A stretch of 15,138 bases of DNA from Candidatus Bathyarchaeota archaeon (GTDB taxonomy: Archaea > Thermoproteota > Bathyarchaeia > Bathyarchaeales > UBA233): the NCBI GenBank assembly GCA_007050895.1, contig SMYP01000163.1, forward strand, positions 1-15,138, written 5' to 3'. Shown here piece by piece: positions 14,705-15,138 of the stretch. Numbering within the stretch: position 1 is the first letter of the stretch; each line of letters starts with the position of its first letter. The notes beneath the pieces are model-generated. The model was given only the letters and a program-made list of their open reading frames with translations, searched no databases and had not been told where the DNA came from. A program made the translations under genes and the position numbers.

Positions 14705-15138
14705 TTGAAGGAACTCGTGTTTGTAGGTTTAGGTCTAAACGATGAAAAGGGAATAAGCCTTCAGGGTATAGAAGAGATTAAAACAGCAGATCACGTTTTC
14801 TTGGAACTCTACACAAATTTTCTTCCAGACTTCTCAATACAACGTTTTAAAGGAATTATTAACAAACAAGTTCACATTGTTACAAGATATGATCTTGAAG
14901 AAAAAAACGGGACACTTATTTTGAAAGCTGCAGAAGAAAGCAAAACTGTTTTTCTCGTTCCAGGCGATCCATTTATTGCCACAACTCATATGGCAATACG
15001 CGTCGAGGCGGAAAGAAGAGGCGTGAAAACGCGTATAGTTCACGGCGCTTCTGTGTTGTCCGCGATAATCGGCTTGTCGGGATTGCATAACTACAAGTTC
15101 GGAAAAACCGTTACAGTGCCCTTCCCAGAGAACTATTC
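14705..15138 (+). CDS. dphB: Diphthine synthase, 5' part (cut by window edge)
   Basis: 144 full codons are present before the window ends, about 55 percent of the usual 255-265 residues. It is a SAM-dependent methyltransferase of the tetrapyrrole-methylase fold that methylates the histidine-derived side chain on elongation factor 2 during diphthamide synthesis. Matching landmarks are the N-terminal LVFVGLGLNDEKGISL, the LELYTNFLP segment, and VPGDPFIATTH (P86-G-D-P-F90), the SAM-binding signature, followed by HGASVLSAIIGLSGL. The start is TTG at 14705 with GAGGAAG eight bases before it. An ATG at 14700 is out of frame and stops after two codons. The symbol dph5 is used for the same family. 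Confidence 0.95.
   Translation, partial: MKELVFVGLGLNDEKGISLQGIEEIKTADHVFLELYTNFLPDFSIQRFKGIINKQVHIVTRYDLEEKNGTLILKAAEESKTVFLVPGDPFIATTHMAIRVEAERRGVKTRIVHGASVLSAIIGLSGLHNYKFGKTVTVPFPENY

Noticed and set aside
1..15138. CRISPR array, insertion sequence or transposase, prophage genes
   Set aside because: No regularly spaced repeats, transposase motifs, terminal inverted repeats around a gene or phage structural proteins were seen anywhere in the window.

Overview
The window looks like archaeal chromosome. The isoleucyl-tRNA synthetase is of the long archaeal/eukaryotic-like kind, and a diphthine synthase (diphthamide pathway, archaea/eukaryotes) starts at the right edge. The tRNA gene has no encoded CCA. 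Promoters resemble BRE/TATA boxes about 25 bases upstream of starts, several genes look leaderless, and many starts are TTG or GTG. Low GC and family content suggest a TACK-type lineage such as Bathyarchaeia. That placement is inference; no marker in the window fixes it.

Layout. 1-476: the possible tail of a gene entering from the left, a 33-codon zinc-ribbon mini-protein with a hairpin/T-run terminator, then non-coding sequence. 477-551 (-): tRNA-Ala(CGC). 629-3673 (-): ileS. 3674-3975: divergent promoter region. 3976-5163 (+): GT4 glycosyltransferase, converging at 12 bases on a compact (-) strand three-gene operon (7929 to 5176) that encodes a double-GNAT acetyltransferase, an unrecognised 455-residue protein and a small HExxH metalloprotease-like protein. 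7930-8570: gene-poor region with a repeated AACGG/CCGTT motif around a TATA-like core and a possible decayed gene. 8571-9854 (-): an HMGL/LeuA-fold protein that has lost several catalytic residues. 10207-10917 (+): GT2 glycosyltransferase. 11069-11383 (-): two-helix membrane protein lying between two copies of a 17-base direct repeat. 11776-12054 (-): PRC-barrel protein. 12246-13301 (+): threonine aldolase family enzyme. 13465-14637 (+): membrane-anchored extracellular glycosidase-like protein. 14705 to end (+): dphB, cut by the window.

Functionally the window mixes translation (IleRS, tRNA-Ala, diphthamide), cell-surface glycan work (GT4, GT2, anchored glycosidase-like protein with several N-glycosylation sequons) and small-molecule metabolism (threonine aldolase, divergent HMGL-like protein). 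The most promising candidate for an undescribed system is the GNAT / unknown / HExxH operon. The most striking single-protein oddity is the HMGL-like enzyme with a broken DRE motif and a broken metal site.
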